A DNA stretch of 64,000 nt from Atkinsonella hypoxylon (lineage: Eukaryota > Ascomycota > Sordariomycetes > Hypocreales > Clavicipitaceae): positions 62,001-126,000 of the forward strand of contig JFHB01000080.1 in NCBI GenBank assembly GCA_000729835.1, read 5' to 3'. The notes beneath the pieces were generated by a model. It was not told where the DNA came from. It did not search any database and saw nothing but the letters and a program-made list of their open reading frames with translations. The first letter of the stretch is position 1; each line of letters opens with the position of its first letter. Of this stretch, positions 24,863-37,693 are shown one piece after another. Position numbers and translations under genes: made by a program.

Positions 24863-25714
24863 TCAAAAATTAGCCGAGGCGTTCACCTGGCCAGGCTGAT
24901 GGTAGTTCTCAAGGGTGGACTGGAATAGAGTTCGTTGAGTGCCGCCAGCACTACTGCCTCGCTCAGACTTCTCGGGCACGCCAGGAGCAGACATATCATA
25001 GTCCATCAAGATATCGTGTTCCTCGTTGAGTTTCCTTCGGCCCCAAATTCTCCAGGCTACCAGTGCTAGAGCACCAAGGACAATTGCACCACCAACACCC
25101 ACGACGACACCGATTACGGTGTTTCGGGTCTTGCTCGTCATCCCGCTCGTTTCGCCGTCACCGGAATGGAGGCCGGGAGTTGATGTCGTTTTGGTTATAC
25201 TCGTCACAGTAGCTTTGGATCCATCACTGAGAGTCGAGGTAAGAACTTCCACTTTAGTTGATACCACAGGAGTAGCCCGTGCAGGTGAGGAGCTTGAAGT
25301 CGTTAACGATGTCCATTGAAACGAAGAGCTCGTGGTATATTGAAGAGAATATGAGGTCGTTTCGACAACAGAATGTGCAGAGCTGATTACAGAGGGAACC
25401 TCGGTTGTTGCTGGCGGCGTGCTAGAAGAACTGGTGATCACTGCCGTGGTGGCAGATGTAGAAGAGACCTCTTGCGAGGTAGTAGTGGTGCTTGATACTG
25501 AGGTTGTTGAATCAGGTGTGGTTGTGCTCTGGCTTTCAGCTTTTGCAGAAGATGAGGAAGCTGTACCGCCAACGATATCACCAAGGATATTAGGGATTTG
25601 TCGTTCCGCGACATCTCTGGCCCCAAACTTGCTCCCACCCAGCCAAGCCCCCTGTGCGATGGGGAGTACGGCAAGGGCGACAAGAGATTGCTGAAAAGCC
25701 CGTGTCATGTACAT
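24863..25714 (-). CDS. Single-pass membrane protein, Mid2/WSC-sensor-like architecture
   Basis: An intronless frame of 283 residues. Residues 1-22 (MYMTRAFQQSLVALAVLPIA...) form a signal peptide. A short stretch, GARDVAERQIPNILGD, is followed by about 110 Ser/Thr-rich residues expected to be heavily O-mannosylated. A transmembrane helix near 195-222 (VIGVVVGVGGAIVLGALALV) is followed by a basic stop (WRIWGRRK) and a cytosolic tail of about 55 residues. This layout is that of fungal cell-wall integrity sensors (Mid2/Wsc type) and of many Hypocreales Mid2-domain proteins. No cysteine-rich WSC domain is present, so ligand and pathway are inference. The start could also be the second methionine. 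The gene stands alone between gene-poor intervals of 2.4 and 4.9 kb. Confidence 0.8.
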   Translation of the reverse strand: MYMTRAFQQSLVALAVLPIAQGAWLGGSKFGARDVAERQIPNILGDIVGGTASSSSAKAESQSTTTPDSTTSVSSTTTTSQEVSSTSATTAVITSSSSTPPATTEVPSVISSAHSVVETTSYSLQYTTSSSFQWTSLTTSSSSPARATPVVSTKVEVLTSTLSDGSKATVTSITKTTSTPGLHSGDGETSGMTSKTRNTVIGVVVGVGGAIVLGALALVAWRIWGRRKLNEEHDILMDYDMSAPGVPEKSERGSSAGGTQRTLFQSTLENYHQPGQVNASANF

Positions 25715-28700
25715 AATGGCCGCTATTTCAAAGCTAGGGGGCCTCGTGAATTTATATGGAGCGGGCTATGCCTCGTGAGTGAAACGGACGATATGTTCCG
25801 TTCTCTCAATTCGACTGAATGTGTGAGCACGGCTATATAATGCTTTGGCTATTTGGCGACAAGTCAGGAGATATTAACGAACGTCGTTTCGTGATATGAT
25901 CTGTCCTTCCCTAGACGGGACGTGGACTGTCGGGCAAAAGACCGCAACTCTGCGGTCGGTACGTCGATAGAATCAAGAACGAGTGGCGTTTGTTTTGATG
26001 AAATTCTCTGCGAGAAAGAAATCGCTTTCCTGCTGACGACTGAGAAGTAAAAACCTAGACAGAGGCCTAGGGGGCAGAGACAGTAATATGTGTGGGTAGA
26101 AATAAAGGGCAGAGAAACATCTAAGGCAAGAACGAAGCAGCTGATTGGAGCAGGCAGGATATGTTGTTTATGCCTGACCTGAGAGAAAAGGCGGTTAGGT
26201 TAAATGGGCGCGTGCGGAGTACAGGGATTGCCCAGAGATGATGTGTAAGACTTCGTATTCCCTGCTGCTAACGCGAAGCAGACCTGCAAATCAAGGCTCG
26301 CATGCCCACACGGAGCCACATTATGTCCATCCATCCAGCCAGTAGTAGCATAAAAGTGGCTGGAGACCGTGAGGGTGGGTGGGTCATCAGTCTCGATTAA
26401 TTTGTCAACACCTTGCCAAGTAACCATGAAATCAAGTCGCGAAAAAATCTTTTATATCGACCGGCATGTTACTCCAATACTGGCCCACATCAATTCATCA
26501 TTGTCATCACAGCGATCACAGCGATCCGCCAATGTTACACACAATCCAGTGTGCCAGTTTGTGTCGATAAGTCGCAGCGCATTGCCATCTGAAACGTAAA
26601 TAAAAAGGCATGTCGAACAAATCAGCGCACGGATGGAGACGTCAAGGAAGAACAACCAGACTGCGAGCCCCACTATGAAGGGCGCCACTTTTATGCAACC
26701 TCGACCCACCCGCCCAACAATGCTATCTCAATAATTGTCATGTCAATTGCTCTATCGCCCTTCGTCATCGCAAAGACAAAGGCACTGCACGACACCTTAC
26801 ACTCAGGAGATATTATGTGAATTTTTTCATGAGCAATGCAACAGCTATCACTGGCAAATTTAAACCTTGACAGCTCCAGACATAGATATGCTTCCTCACT
26901 GCACGAACCAGTACTAGCCAAGCATTGATTCAAACACTCTAGCACCATGCGACTGGCTGGTGTCCCCAACGTTATTTTGCTTCGGATCCATAGCGAGTGC
27001 CCACCACTGGCTCGACCCGAAGACTGGCCTACTTAGATGGAGCGGCCAATAAACAAAAGACGGGTCTTTGTCTGATACTCCGTAATACATAACGTCTGAA
27101 CCAAAAACTGGCAATCCAACAGTCTTTCCATATAAGCATTCTAGTTAATTAACAAGGCCTCCTTTTCTTCGCCTTGCGCTTGTCGGTTGCATTGCAGGTT
27201 CATGACGCGTAATCTGAGTGGCTAACTACCGGCTCCACACTCTCGGAAGAGGGAAAATCAACCACAAATAGCAGATGGAAAACCTCGCCTACCCACTGAG
27301 GCGGCAGCTTCGTTGTAATCGACAGTGATTCAAATATTCCGAACTTTTGGCTGATGCAATATAACGTTTTCGCCTGCCATTTCCCGAAGCGCCGCAGATA
27401 TGTACCCTAAGAAAGTGTCACATGCATCAACCTATTACCACCCATGATTCTACGTCTTTGTTGTCTTGTGTGGCAATTCATCCCGCCAATGGTTTCCGGT
27501 CTGTGACCCAACGCTCTTGGCTTAATCAGGAAAAGCGGAGCTTTTTCTGAGATAGTGGAGCGTAGCTTCCCGCTTTGCCTCTTTAATGGGCTAGTGTATT
27601 CCGTAAAGTAGGGATTCATTTTCTGCCTCTTGACTATTATAAGCATACGAAATTGTAATGTTGAGGAACCTGAGAAAAGCCGGTGAGATTCTGCCGTAGA
27701 AGATATGCGCTGCGCACGGGAGCTCTAGCATAGATCTAGTATATACTAAGCATCTACTAATTACACAGTATTAATTTCTAGGCAAGAGATCTAGAGTCTA
27801 TGGAGCCTGCATTTAAATAACACTATAGCATTAGATTTGAGTGTATATACTACTAAATATAAAACTTGTTTAATTTGCACGAATGCACTGTATAAATAGC
27901 ATATGCTAAACTCTACTGCCTGCTATTCTGGCCAAAAACACACCCGTCCTAGACCCGCTCTGGACTAACGCACACATGGTCTGGACCTGAGATTTACTGT
28001 ACTCCCCTATAAAGTAACCTTTGATTGGTTGAAACCCCCTCCTCCCCCCGTAAAGTATAATTTTTGCAACGTCATTCAGGGGTAGGACTGTATCTCGGTG
28101 AATTAGATTGCGACGAATTTGTGATTGGAGCGTTTATACTGGGAGATTTTGCTTTCAGCAGCGTCGCGTGGCGAGAATTACACTGTCCACAACCTCGACC
28201 TTGCATTTGCGTTGAAGTTCGTTAGTGTTGTGAGAAAAATTAAGGCTGGACAAAAAGTAAGATGGAAGAATGGTGATGTCTCATACACCACAAGGCCGCC
28301 AAGAACCATCTTAGCTCATGGAAGATGTGATATCACCAAGGTGTCATATTCCCAACTTGAATCAAGCAGAAAAGATGAGGGCGTCCTGTACAGACAGTGA
28401 TCTCAAGTTGAATGCTTCTTATTAAAGCATTCGGCCATTATTTGATGAATTTATAATGTACTATGATGTACTAGATCGCCAAGGTGTTAGTGTTAGATAT
28501 TGAAGTACGGAAACTAGACGGTGAAATTCAGCTTTGTAAAGACATAAAATCAAGCGAAGACTAGCGCAAGTTTGCAAAGACAGCCCCAAGAAGTTATTAC
28601 GACAGACATTCTTCACAAGCTTGGTGACAGGTTTGAACGCATCTTGTGAATCCATGACAGTTACTAGAAAGCAGCTTGGCGCATGTAGGTATGCGATTCC

Positions 28701-30613
28701 GTTTGGCCACTCAGCCCTTACGCCTTAACTCGTGGCGAAAAAAAAGTCCAATTACGAGATTGCATACAAGCTTTGCAGATTGTCGTCTCCTGTCATCAAC
28801 TGATAAAGAGGATTTTGCCCACTCGACGATGGGCAATGGCTAGCCGGATGCATGCTCGCGTGCTTCCGTCCGATAAAAGATCAAACACAGGTGGTTGAAT
28901 TGCATACTACCACAGAGACAGACTGTGTGCAATGAAATGAAGGTACCCTCCCCATGAGAGGATCGTCGTTATGATGGCCGGGTTGTTTGTTTTTATCACC
29001 CACATAAATTTCCCAAATAGTTAGTCGAACGATACAAGCCCCTCTTTATACAGCTGGCAGGTTCCCCTCTAACAGTTGCAATTCGCCGGCTAAGTAAGTC
29101 TATGCGCTAAAGATTCTAAAAGCTGTTAGAGAGGCACAAGGTAGATACATAGAGTAGGGATAATGCGGTAATTTCTCGTATCGTGATAAGCGTCGATCTC
29201 TGCCCTGTCATGTCTGGTATTTTCTGGATTTCATTCGGGGATTATGTTGTACACGGCACGTTTTGCACACCCAGGTCAGCTTGGCGCCCCTCACTAGCGA
29301 CTCAAGGCATCAGTCATAATGGGTAAAAAAGGCCCCGTATTTCGGGCTGCTTCAAGGTTGCTTGGCTCAATCTATGGCCCTAATAGTTAGGAGGGAGGCA
29401 AGGCAAGGCAACGTGGCTTTTTCCTTCGATGACCGCGTTTATCAATAATAAAAAAGGCCCGAGAGGCACTAGTCTTCGCGTATCATTTTAGTTGTATATT
29501 ATTATGGGGCTCGGGACATGCTACTAAAGCTGCCCCGGTGATCAGTTGCCACTCAGACTCAAGGTCACGCGCCCGAGCCGGGGGGGGGGGGGGGTTCAGT
29601 TAACTCGCCTGGTAACTTGTGGATCTAGGGTATAATGTACAATGAGCGTCAACGGATCTTTGGCCAGACCAGCTGGTGCTTAAATCGACTCAGTATTTAT
29701 TTTCCCACTCAAGAAGAGGACCTGAAGTACCTAGGTACCCAAGTACCGAAGTACCTAAGTAGGTACCTAAGTATTTCCCGGTACGAAGAGTCTACCGAGT
29801 ACCTTTGAAATTCACCGGAGCAACCCTGCAGCTGTCATCATCTGCCATCATCTGACAAAGCGATGGTGCCTACTAGGTACCTAGGTACCTACCTACCTAG
29901 ACGCAGCCGCCTTCTCCTCCATCTCCAACAACAAGCATCAAAACTAGTCATTCCACCGTCCCGTCCCGGTTCCCGTCGCAGTCGCAGTCGTCCCAGTCCA
30001 TGATCAAAAACACAACATAGCTACCGGACCCGCTCGGCTGCGCTTGGCTGCTCTCAAGCGTGCATCCGTCTTTCCACTAAGGTCTGCAGACCCATGGATG
30101 TTGCATGTGATCCCATCATGCCAAGGTTTACGCTTAGGATGTAGATATGAAGGATGATTCTGATGACCTGGGTGTCTGTTACACTCTCAGTCCAGTAATC
30201 GACTCACCTGCTTATTCCGTTACCACCTAGCTATCTCTACCGCTATCAGAAGAGACGCGACATGATGTGGTCCATCAACAAACTCGGGCCTACATGCCCT
30301 ACTTCGTGCTTCAATCCCACTCTCCATGGTACACGACCGAACCTCGTGTTGGTCACGGCATGCTTGGCATGTTTACCCGCATGCAACGCGGTCGGCAGGT
30401 GCAACGACAAGGGTTTACATGTCGTTCGCCAAGCTCGGAGAACCTACTAATCCCACGTCTCCCAGCTTGGCCGGCCGTTACAACATAAAAATAGTGTCTC
30501 TGTGACTGATTCTGCACATTGTCTTGTCTCGAGGCTTCCTTGAGAAGGCCGGGGGAGTAAAGAGTAAACCTTATCAACCGAGCTTGTCGTGTCTAGAAGG
30601 TAGTCAGTCAGTC
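25715..30613. other. 4.9 kb gene-free interval
   Basis: No supported gene. About 27700-27915 is TA-rich relic DNA resembling RIP-mutated sequence. A run of 15 G lies at 29580-29594. Two clusters of GGTACC/CCTAGG-type steps (29727-29783 and 29871-29900) lie about 0.75-0.9 kb upstream of the beta-galactosidase start. Open frames such as 28125-28400 lack an ATG or any family resemblance. Confidence 0.5.
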
Positions 30614-31534
30614 ATGAAGCTCTCAATCCTCGGCGCGGCAGCGTCATTTCTTCCCATCTCCTTCAGTCTCAGTCTGACGGGCCACGGCGGTCGTCCATAC
30701 CAAATCATCCATGAGGCAGACAAACGTGCCGGCGCTCTCCAGGAGTTCGTCACCTGGGATGAGCACTCGCTTTTCATTCGGGGCGAACGCGCCATGATGT
30801 TCTCGGGAGAAGTTCACCCCTTCAGACTGCCAGTTCCATCCTTGTATCTAGATGTCTTTGAAAAGATCAAGGCTCTGGGCTTCAACCTGGTGTCATTTTA
30901 TGTCGACTGGGCGCTGTTGGAAGGGAAACAGGGCGAATTCCGAGCCGAAGGGATATTCGACCTCGAGCCTTTCTTTGACGCTGCCAAGAAGGCGGGCATT
31001 TACTTACTTGCTAGACCGGGACCGTACATTAATGCTGAAGCCAGCGGTGGTGGCTTCCCAGGCTATTTACAGAGATTGAAAGGGGTGTTGCGGTCGTCCG
31101 CCCCCGACTTCCTGAACTCAACGGATAAGTAGGTCGCATGTCTTCTTGTTCCCCGATGCTGAACCTCCCGGCGGGGAAAGCTGTAACTCATGAATTCCAA
31201 TGAGCCCGGCTAATCATGGAGAATTTTTGCTTTGGGGTGCATAGTTACATGGCCAACATATGCAAAATTATTGCCAAACAACAAATTACAAACGGCGGAC
31301 CTGTCGTGTTGTTCCAGCCAGAGAACGAGTATTCTTCTGGAGACAATATCCCTTTTCCCAACGGACCTTATATGCAGTACGTGATTGATCAGGCGCGCAC
31401 AGCGGGTATTTCAGTGCCCATGATCAACAATGATGCTGCTGCTGAAGGTCACTATGCCCCTGGAAGCGGGGTTGGAGCAATGGATATATATGTAAGCTTG
31501 CAGTGTTGCACAAATGAGCACTCGTGTGCGTGTG

Positions 31535-31566
<32 letters not shown>

Positions 31567-34300
31567 AGTGGGCCATTATGACTAACATGTTACAACCCAC
31601 ACAAGGGCCACGATAGCTATCCCCTCGGGTTCGATTGTGTAAGTGAAATGAAAAGCAGCTATCTGAGAAACAAGCTACAGCGGTCTAATGTATGAACTGT
31701 ATTACAGGGTAATCCAACGGTCTGGCCGGCCAACGGTCTACCAACGGACTATCACCAGCGCCACGTCAAGCAGAGTCCATCGACGCCATATTCCATTGTG
31801 GAGGTGAGAGAACTCCCAAAACAAAAAGAAACACCAGCTTCTGGTTTTGAGAAGAGAGTCCTCGTTCTAATTAAAGAGACAGTTTCAAGGAGGTTCCTAT
31901 GATCCCTGGGGTGGATGGGGCTTCGAACAGTGTTCGGCATTGGTCAATCACGAATTTGCCAGAGTCTTTAACAAAAACAACTTTGCTGCTGGAGTGACAA
32001 TCTTCAACATTTACATGGTATGGCTCGTAACTCGGATTTCGGCTCACTTCCGACGACTAAATTAACATGTCCAGATCTTTGGAGGAACGAATTGGGGTAA
32101 TATTGGCCACCCTGGCGGCTACACTTCCTACGATTATGGGGCAGTATGTTCTCGCCATGGCTGAGAGCGCAGTAACGACGGGCCAGTTCATGAAACAGCT
32201 AACCCTCTGCAACAGGCAATTCGAGAAAATAGGGTTATCGACCGCGAGAAGTATTCCGAGTTGAAGCTCGAAGGGCAGTTCATGAAAGTATCCCCTGATT
32301 ACATAATTGCCTCTGTTGGTCCTGCTTCGACCAGCGAGTACTCAGACAACGCCGGCATCCTAATCACGCCGCTTACGGGCAACAAGACGGGCAACTTCTT
32401 CATCGCGCGCCAGACAGACTACTCCGCCACCGGCACTGTCTCATACACGCTCAAGCTGCCCACGTCCAACGGCACACTTACCATTCCCCAGGGAGGGGGC
32501 CGCCTGTCTCTTCACGGTCGTGATTCAAAGATTCATCTGACGGATTACCCAGTCGGAGACTATACCCTGCTCTACAACACCGCTGAAGTTTTCACCTGGA
32601 AGAAGAATGCCGGCAAGACTGTTCTCGTCTTGTACGGCGGTCCGGATGAGCTGCACGAGTTCGCCGTTACCAGTTCCGTCACGGCCAAGGTCACGGCCAA
32701 GGTCACGGGGTTTGAGGGAAGCAGCATCTCTCCCCACGAAGAGGGCCGGTCGACCATTGTACAGTGGAAGACGCATCCTAAGAGGCAATTCATTCAAATT
32801 GGTAATCTGACCGTTTATCTGCTCGGTATGTTTCTGTCTTACCCAGATTTCTCACGACATTATTCCCAAACAACACAAGAGTATATAGAATTCTAATGAA
32901 CATCATTTCCGACAGACCGCAACTCGGCCTATCACTACTGGGTTCCTGTCCTACCAGACTCCAATAAATCGGAGTATGGCACATCCCTCATGAACCCAGA
33001 GGCAGTCATTATCAATGGCGGCTATCTCATCCGCTCGGCCTCCATTTCGGGGGCCACGCTCTCCCTACGCGCCGACTTCAACGCCTCAGCGACGCTCGAG
33101 GTGATCAGCGCGCCATCAGGCGTCAGCAAGCTCTCTGTCAACGGCAAATCCGTCAAATACACCACCACATCATCGGGATCATGGCTTGCCAAGCCCGAAA
33201 TCAACTTCCCGAGCCTCTCCATTCCAGATCTCGCCCAGCTGTCCTGGTACAAAGTCGATTCACTCCCCGAGATCCAAGCCTCCTACGACGACTCCAAATG
33301 GCCAACAGCCTCTAAGCGAAGCTCCGACCGACCCGAAGCAGACCACAAAGTCTCCAACGCTACCATCTACGCCGACACGACGCCCGTCTCCCTCTACGGC
33401 TCCGACTACGACTTCTACACGAGCACGCTCCTCTACCGCGGCCACTTCACGGCCTCTGGCAAAGAAACCGCCTTCAAGGTCTGGACCTCCGGCGGCACAG
33501 GCTACGCCTCCTCCGTCTGGCTCAACGACCGCTTCCTCGGTTCCTTCAAAGGGAACAACGCCGCCGAGGGCACCAATTCCACCTACACCCTTCCCGACCT
33601 CAAGGCCGACAAATCCTACGCCCTCACAGTGATAGTCGACTCCATGGGCCTCAACGAGAACTTGAGCCCGGGCTTCGACGACATGAAAGCGCCCCGCGGC
33701 ATCTTGAACTACTCCCTCACCACATCCGACCCCTCCGTCTCCCCTTCCACCCCCATCACCACCTGGAAAATCACAGGCAACCTCGGGGGCGAAAACTACG
33801 CAGATCGCTTCAGGGGCCCCCTCAACGAAGGCGGCTTCTTCTTCGAGCGCCAGGGCTACCACTACCCTGCTCCGCCCGTCGACACCGCCTTCGCCAAGGG
33901 CACGCCCTACGACGGCGTCGACCAACCTGGCGTAACCTACTTCACTGCCAAAGTGCCGCTCTCCCTACCATCAGACCGGTACGATGTGCCCCTTTCGTTC
34001 GTGTTTACCAACGCCACGGGTTCGTCGCACGGTGACTACAGGGCGATTCTGTACGTAAATGGCTTCCAATTCGGAAAGTACGCGAGCAATATCGGTCCGC
34101 AGACCGAGTTCCCTGTTCCAGAGGGCATTCTCAACTACAATGGTGATAACTGGGTCGGGCTGGCGGTGTGGGCCTTGGATCGCACGGGTGCCAAGGTTCC
34201 TGGGTTCGCGCTCAAGGCCGGTACTCCGGTGCAGACTTCTCGCAACAAGGTTGACTTTGTGGAGGGTCCTTCTTATTCCAAGAGGCCGGGCGCGTATTAA
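30614..34300 (+). CDS. lacA: Secreted beta-galactosidase, glycoside hydrolase family 35
   Basis: Eight exons (30614-31128, 31245-31491, 31606-31638, 31708-31803, 31883-32017, 32075-32143, 32216-32825, 32916-34300) encode 1029 residues, the fungal LacA length. Exon 3 is only 33 bp (GHDSYPLGFDC). All junctions are GT-AG and frame-preserving. The protein begins with a signal peptide (MKLSILGAAASFLPISFSLS). The catalytic TIM barrel follows, with ARPGPYINAEASGGGFPGYL, acid/base Glu200 in FQPENEYS and nucleophile Glu297 in SIVEFQGGSYDPWGGWG, the codon for Glu297 being the last of exon 4. FNIYM-IFGGTNWGNIGHPG and the later beta-domains, including two jelly-roll modules (LYRGHFTA, FGKYASNIGPQTEFPVPEG), complete the family. 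It hydrolyses terminal beta-galactosyl residues of plant polysaccharides or lactose outside the cell. Many N-glycosylation sequons are present. Confidence 0.93.
31541..31565. repeat. (TG)n microsatellite inside beta-galactosidase intron 2
   Basis: A dinucleotide run preceded by degenerate GTGTGCG units (from about 31523) makes up much of the 114 bp second intron (31492-31605). Confidence 0.85.
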
Positions 34301-34646
34301 ACGTTTTGATTTGCAGGAATGAGATTTCTAATCTTTTGCTAGTCCATCATCTACTGCAATTTTTTATTTTTTTTCAGCAGTTACATAGTGAATTTTGTGT
34401 AATATGAATTATTTTGCATTCTTATTTCTGTACAAAGGGGCTCTATGTGTATGTCGGTAATTACATTATGGCCCTGCCGACCGGGATATTCCAACTTTCT
34501 TGTTCCCCGGGTTGGTATAAGGGCCTATATACAAATTCATTCTCTGCCGTTTTAAAATGGTCCAGCCATCTGCCCTGATAAATCATGCCCTTCTGACCCT
34601 TTACATTGAACATCGAGCGCCATCAGGCTGGTCTTTGCAGTCATCT
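34301..34646. other. Convergent 3' region, no gene seen
   Basis: 346 bp between the convergent ends of the beta-galactosidase gene and the 997-residue gene. It is T-rich and presumably 3' UTR for both. Confidence 0.5.
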
Positions 34647-37600
34647 TCATACCCAGATAGGAATGTTCTTATAAGCAGGTGAATTATAGCTATGCAAAAC
34701 GCGGTATCGAGGCTCGGGACGCCAGTGTCGCCACTGCAGAGCTTCAACGTCGACGGATTCTGGAAAGGCAGGCCGGTGCAGCAGCGTCGAGTGCTTGCGC
34801 CTCATGGCCAAGGACCAAACATCCTCGTAATCCTCCTCGCTAAGGTGCCGTCTCGGTTCGAGCAGACTCTCGCTCTGAAAACCATCACCGCAGAGCGACA
34901 AGAGGCGCAGATAGTCGTCATCCGAACCGTGCAGTGGCTGCGACGTTAGGTTGCTGAGTTGTCGGGCTATGCGCCATCTTCGCCGCGTAAACACGCTCCG
35001 AAGCGTAGGCTGCCGGACTGGTTCCGACGGGAGTTCCTTCGACAGGTCCAGCGGGGTGTGTGGCGATGCCACTTCTGTGTTCTTCAACAGCCGTGCGTGG
35101 AGCGGATCTGAGGCTGAAGAGCATGCTTTTGACTCTTCTGATGGGACCTTATCTGGGTGATCGCGATGTTCTCGGCCTTTGGCGAAGCCCGCATCGCATT
35201 CATCAGCCGTTTGCCGCTGTATTGGAGCTATAGATGGGGAACGACTAATAGGAGGATCGCTCCCACGGTTAGGCTTGGGATCGTGTCCAGTTTGCTGAGT
35301 GGCTTTTGAAGTCTTGCGCTTCAAGGAGGTACGCTGCTTTTCGTGCGGCAAGGGTAGGCTAATGAGCTTTGGTTTATCGGCATTCCTGATTTCCAAACAT
35401 GCCGTGCATGAGGCGGGTGACGTGGGCGGAACCTCCACATGCGAATGGAAGTCGCTCGAGTTCGTTGTCACAGTTGGTGAAACAGGCATCTTGCCAGACT
35501 CATTGCCTTTCCGCACAGCTCTTAGGCTAGAAAAGCTGTTTCGGCGTGGGCGATCAACATTGTTGTGGCTCCTTGAGCTCTGGCCATGGTAGTAGCTGCT
35601 CGCATCGCAGTAGCTGTTCCGCCAGTAATTGCACCCGCTGTGTTGAAGCTGGCCTGAAACGTCAGTGATATCTCCAAGGGACTCCACATCGGTACTGGCT
35701 TGTTTAGAAAATTTCACGAACAGGGTCCGAAGGCAGGTGCCGTGATGTTTAACACTCGCTTCCGTGTCTTCCAGTACCAGGGGCTCAGATTCAATGTACT
35801 TGTGTGGGGCATCGCCCGTTGAGACCGCGTCGTCTTTCTTTAGACTTCCAAGTAATTTCTGGAGCCTTCCACGTCCCTTGCTTTCGAGACTGGTCTTTTG
35901 TTCGCTTGAAACAGGGGGTAGGTTGCCGGCGTTGGGCACATCTGTCTTGATGTCCACCTTATTATCGGACATGCGCCTCGGTAGTGGTCCCTCCGAGTGA
36001 TGATTGGGTTCAGAGATTGGTATGCCCTGCCCGAGCCTTCGCGCCTTAGAAGAAAATCGCTGTAGGTGACACGATGATTTGGAAAGGAGCGCCGGCCAGG
36101 CAGGTCCGGTCTCCTTTGGTTTTTCGACTGCGGACGCTGCCGAAACCTTTTTTGTCGGCTTCCTCTTGTTCTGATCTGGTTGGCCGTCCGGGTCATTCCT
36201 CACATCCCAAGCGTCTTTGGATGAGGCATCTCGCATGCTGGATACTGGTGGTCGTGCAGCCCTCCGAGTCTGCAATCCCAACTGCCAATAGTCAGAAGGC
36301 ATGAAAGGATTGGATGACAATGGTTCAAGAGGAGACTCAGGCTGCGGCTGTTCAGGCTGCTCTTCAAGAGCCTCTTTGAGAGGCTCTTTAGGAGGTTCCT
36401 CGGGAGGTTCTTCAGGAGGCTCTTCAAGGAGCTCCATAAGAGGAAGCTTCGAGGGGCCACGTGAATTTCCGCGTGGACTCGCCCTGTTGTCGACCTTAGG
36501 AATAAGAGACGCAGATTTGTTGTTTGCGATTGGAAATCGAGAGCTCGGGATTGGAATTGACGAGGCGTTTGTGACACGCAAGGTACCTGACTTCGTACCT
36601 CCCAGTTGCTGGTAGCCTATTTTAGGCGGAGTGACAGATCGCTCCCGGTCAAAGGTCTTGGACAGTCTGGGCAATGACAGCTGATTCTGGACCTTTTCTT
36701 GCCGCTTCTTCCGAATTTCCACGTTGCGGCGTTCCGCGAGGGCCGATGTGATAGATGTGCGCCAGCGTAAGTCTACTGGCTTCCTTGATATCAACGAGCT
36801 TGTGTTTGGAGCAAGGCGTGTTGCTACCCCAGGGGTTTGCAACATGGAACGTCTCCGCATGGCCACACAAGTGGCATCACGATCAATTTCGCTGACTGGT
36901 GGAGCAGGTGTGTCCCTTTGACAGACATCTGTTTCGGTTCCTTGGTCAGAGATGAGACTTGACCTAAAATCGCTCACAAAGTTAAGCCTAAATGGTGTGA
37001 ACTGAGGCAGATCAAGCTTTTTGAAGCGCGAGCCCAGCAGTCTTTGTCCTGAGTTGAAGCTATCGAAACTGATGATGTGTCAGGAATAAGAATGCATGTT
37101 TCTGTTCAGGCATTTACATACCTGCTTCTCGAAGACCCCCGTGTGCTGAGAGGGCTTGCAGGACCGCTGATGATGGTGCTAAGGCTGGTGACATTTTGTC
37201 GCATCGTCGGATGAAGGGCCCGTGGGCTAGAATTATCCCCGAGACCCTCTACTTTCGAGTGTGAACATGAGGCCAGGTGTTGCAGCTGCAATTCGTACAT
37301 CTGTCTACGTGCTGCTAAAGTGCTTCCCTCTTGCGACTCCATTCTCTGTGCAGATATTCGAGACGCTCCTCCTACTCTCTCATTGTATTCCTGATTCGGC
37401 TGCTGGAGCAGCAGTTCAGGCAGTGAGCCAGCAAGATAGCTGCGAGAACACCGGCTAGTACCTGTTGTTGGAAAGTTCGAGGACGCAGCGACGGGATGAC
37501 TGGATAAGGCAGAATGTAATGGCCGCTGCTTTGAGATGGAAGATGTGTCCGTCGAGACCGGCTCGTCTTCGCCATCTGCAAGCCTCCGGCTAGTTTGATT

Positions 37601-37693
37601 GTCCGGGCGTATCGAAGAGATCTCAGCTATAGTCTTGCTGGACCACATAGGCGAATGAGGAAAAAAGGAATCGTGATCTATGTATGAACCCAT
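34647..37693 (-). CDS. Uncharacterised 997-residue Ser/Arg-rich disordered protein
   Basis: Two exons (37693-37122 and 37068-34647) joined by a 53 bp GT-AG intron give 997 residues; the junction reads RGSSRS-FDSFNSGQRLLG in one frame. I recognise no family. The protein is Ser/Pro/Arg-rich and probably mostly disordered. A Pro-Glu repeat with PPEEPPEEPPKEPLKEALEE near residues 400-440 is the only internal repeat. Better-conserved-looking parts are LPQFTPFRLNFVSDFRSSLI just after the intron, WRTSITSALAERRNVEIRKK, and the C-terminus (RSVFTRRRWRIARQLSNL, LRLLSLCGDGFQSESLLEPR, YNSPAYKNIPIWV). There is no signal peptide or membrane span. The long open frame with one clean intron supports a real gene. 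Confidence 0.75.

Noticed and set aside
28125..28400. 92-codon plus-strand frame in the 25.7-30.6 kb interval
   Set aside because: It begins with TTG directly after a stop, has no ATG near its start, and no family resemblance or splice support.
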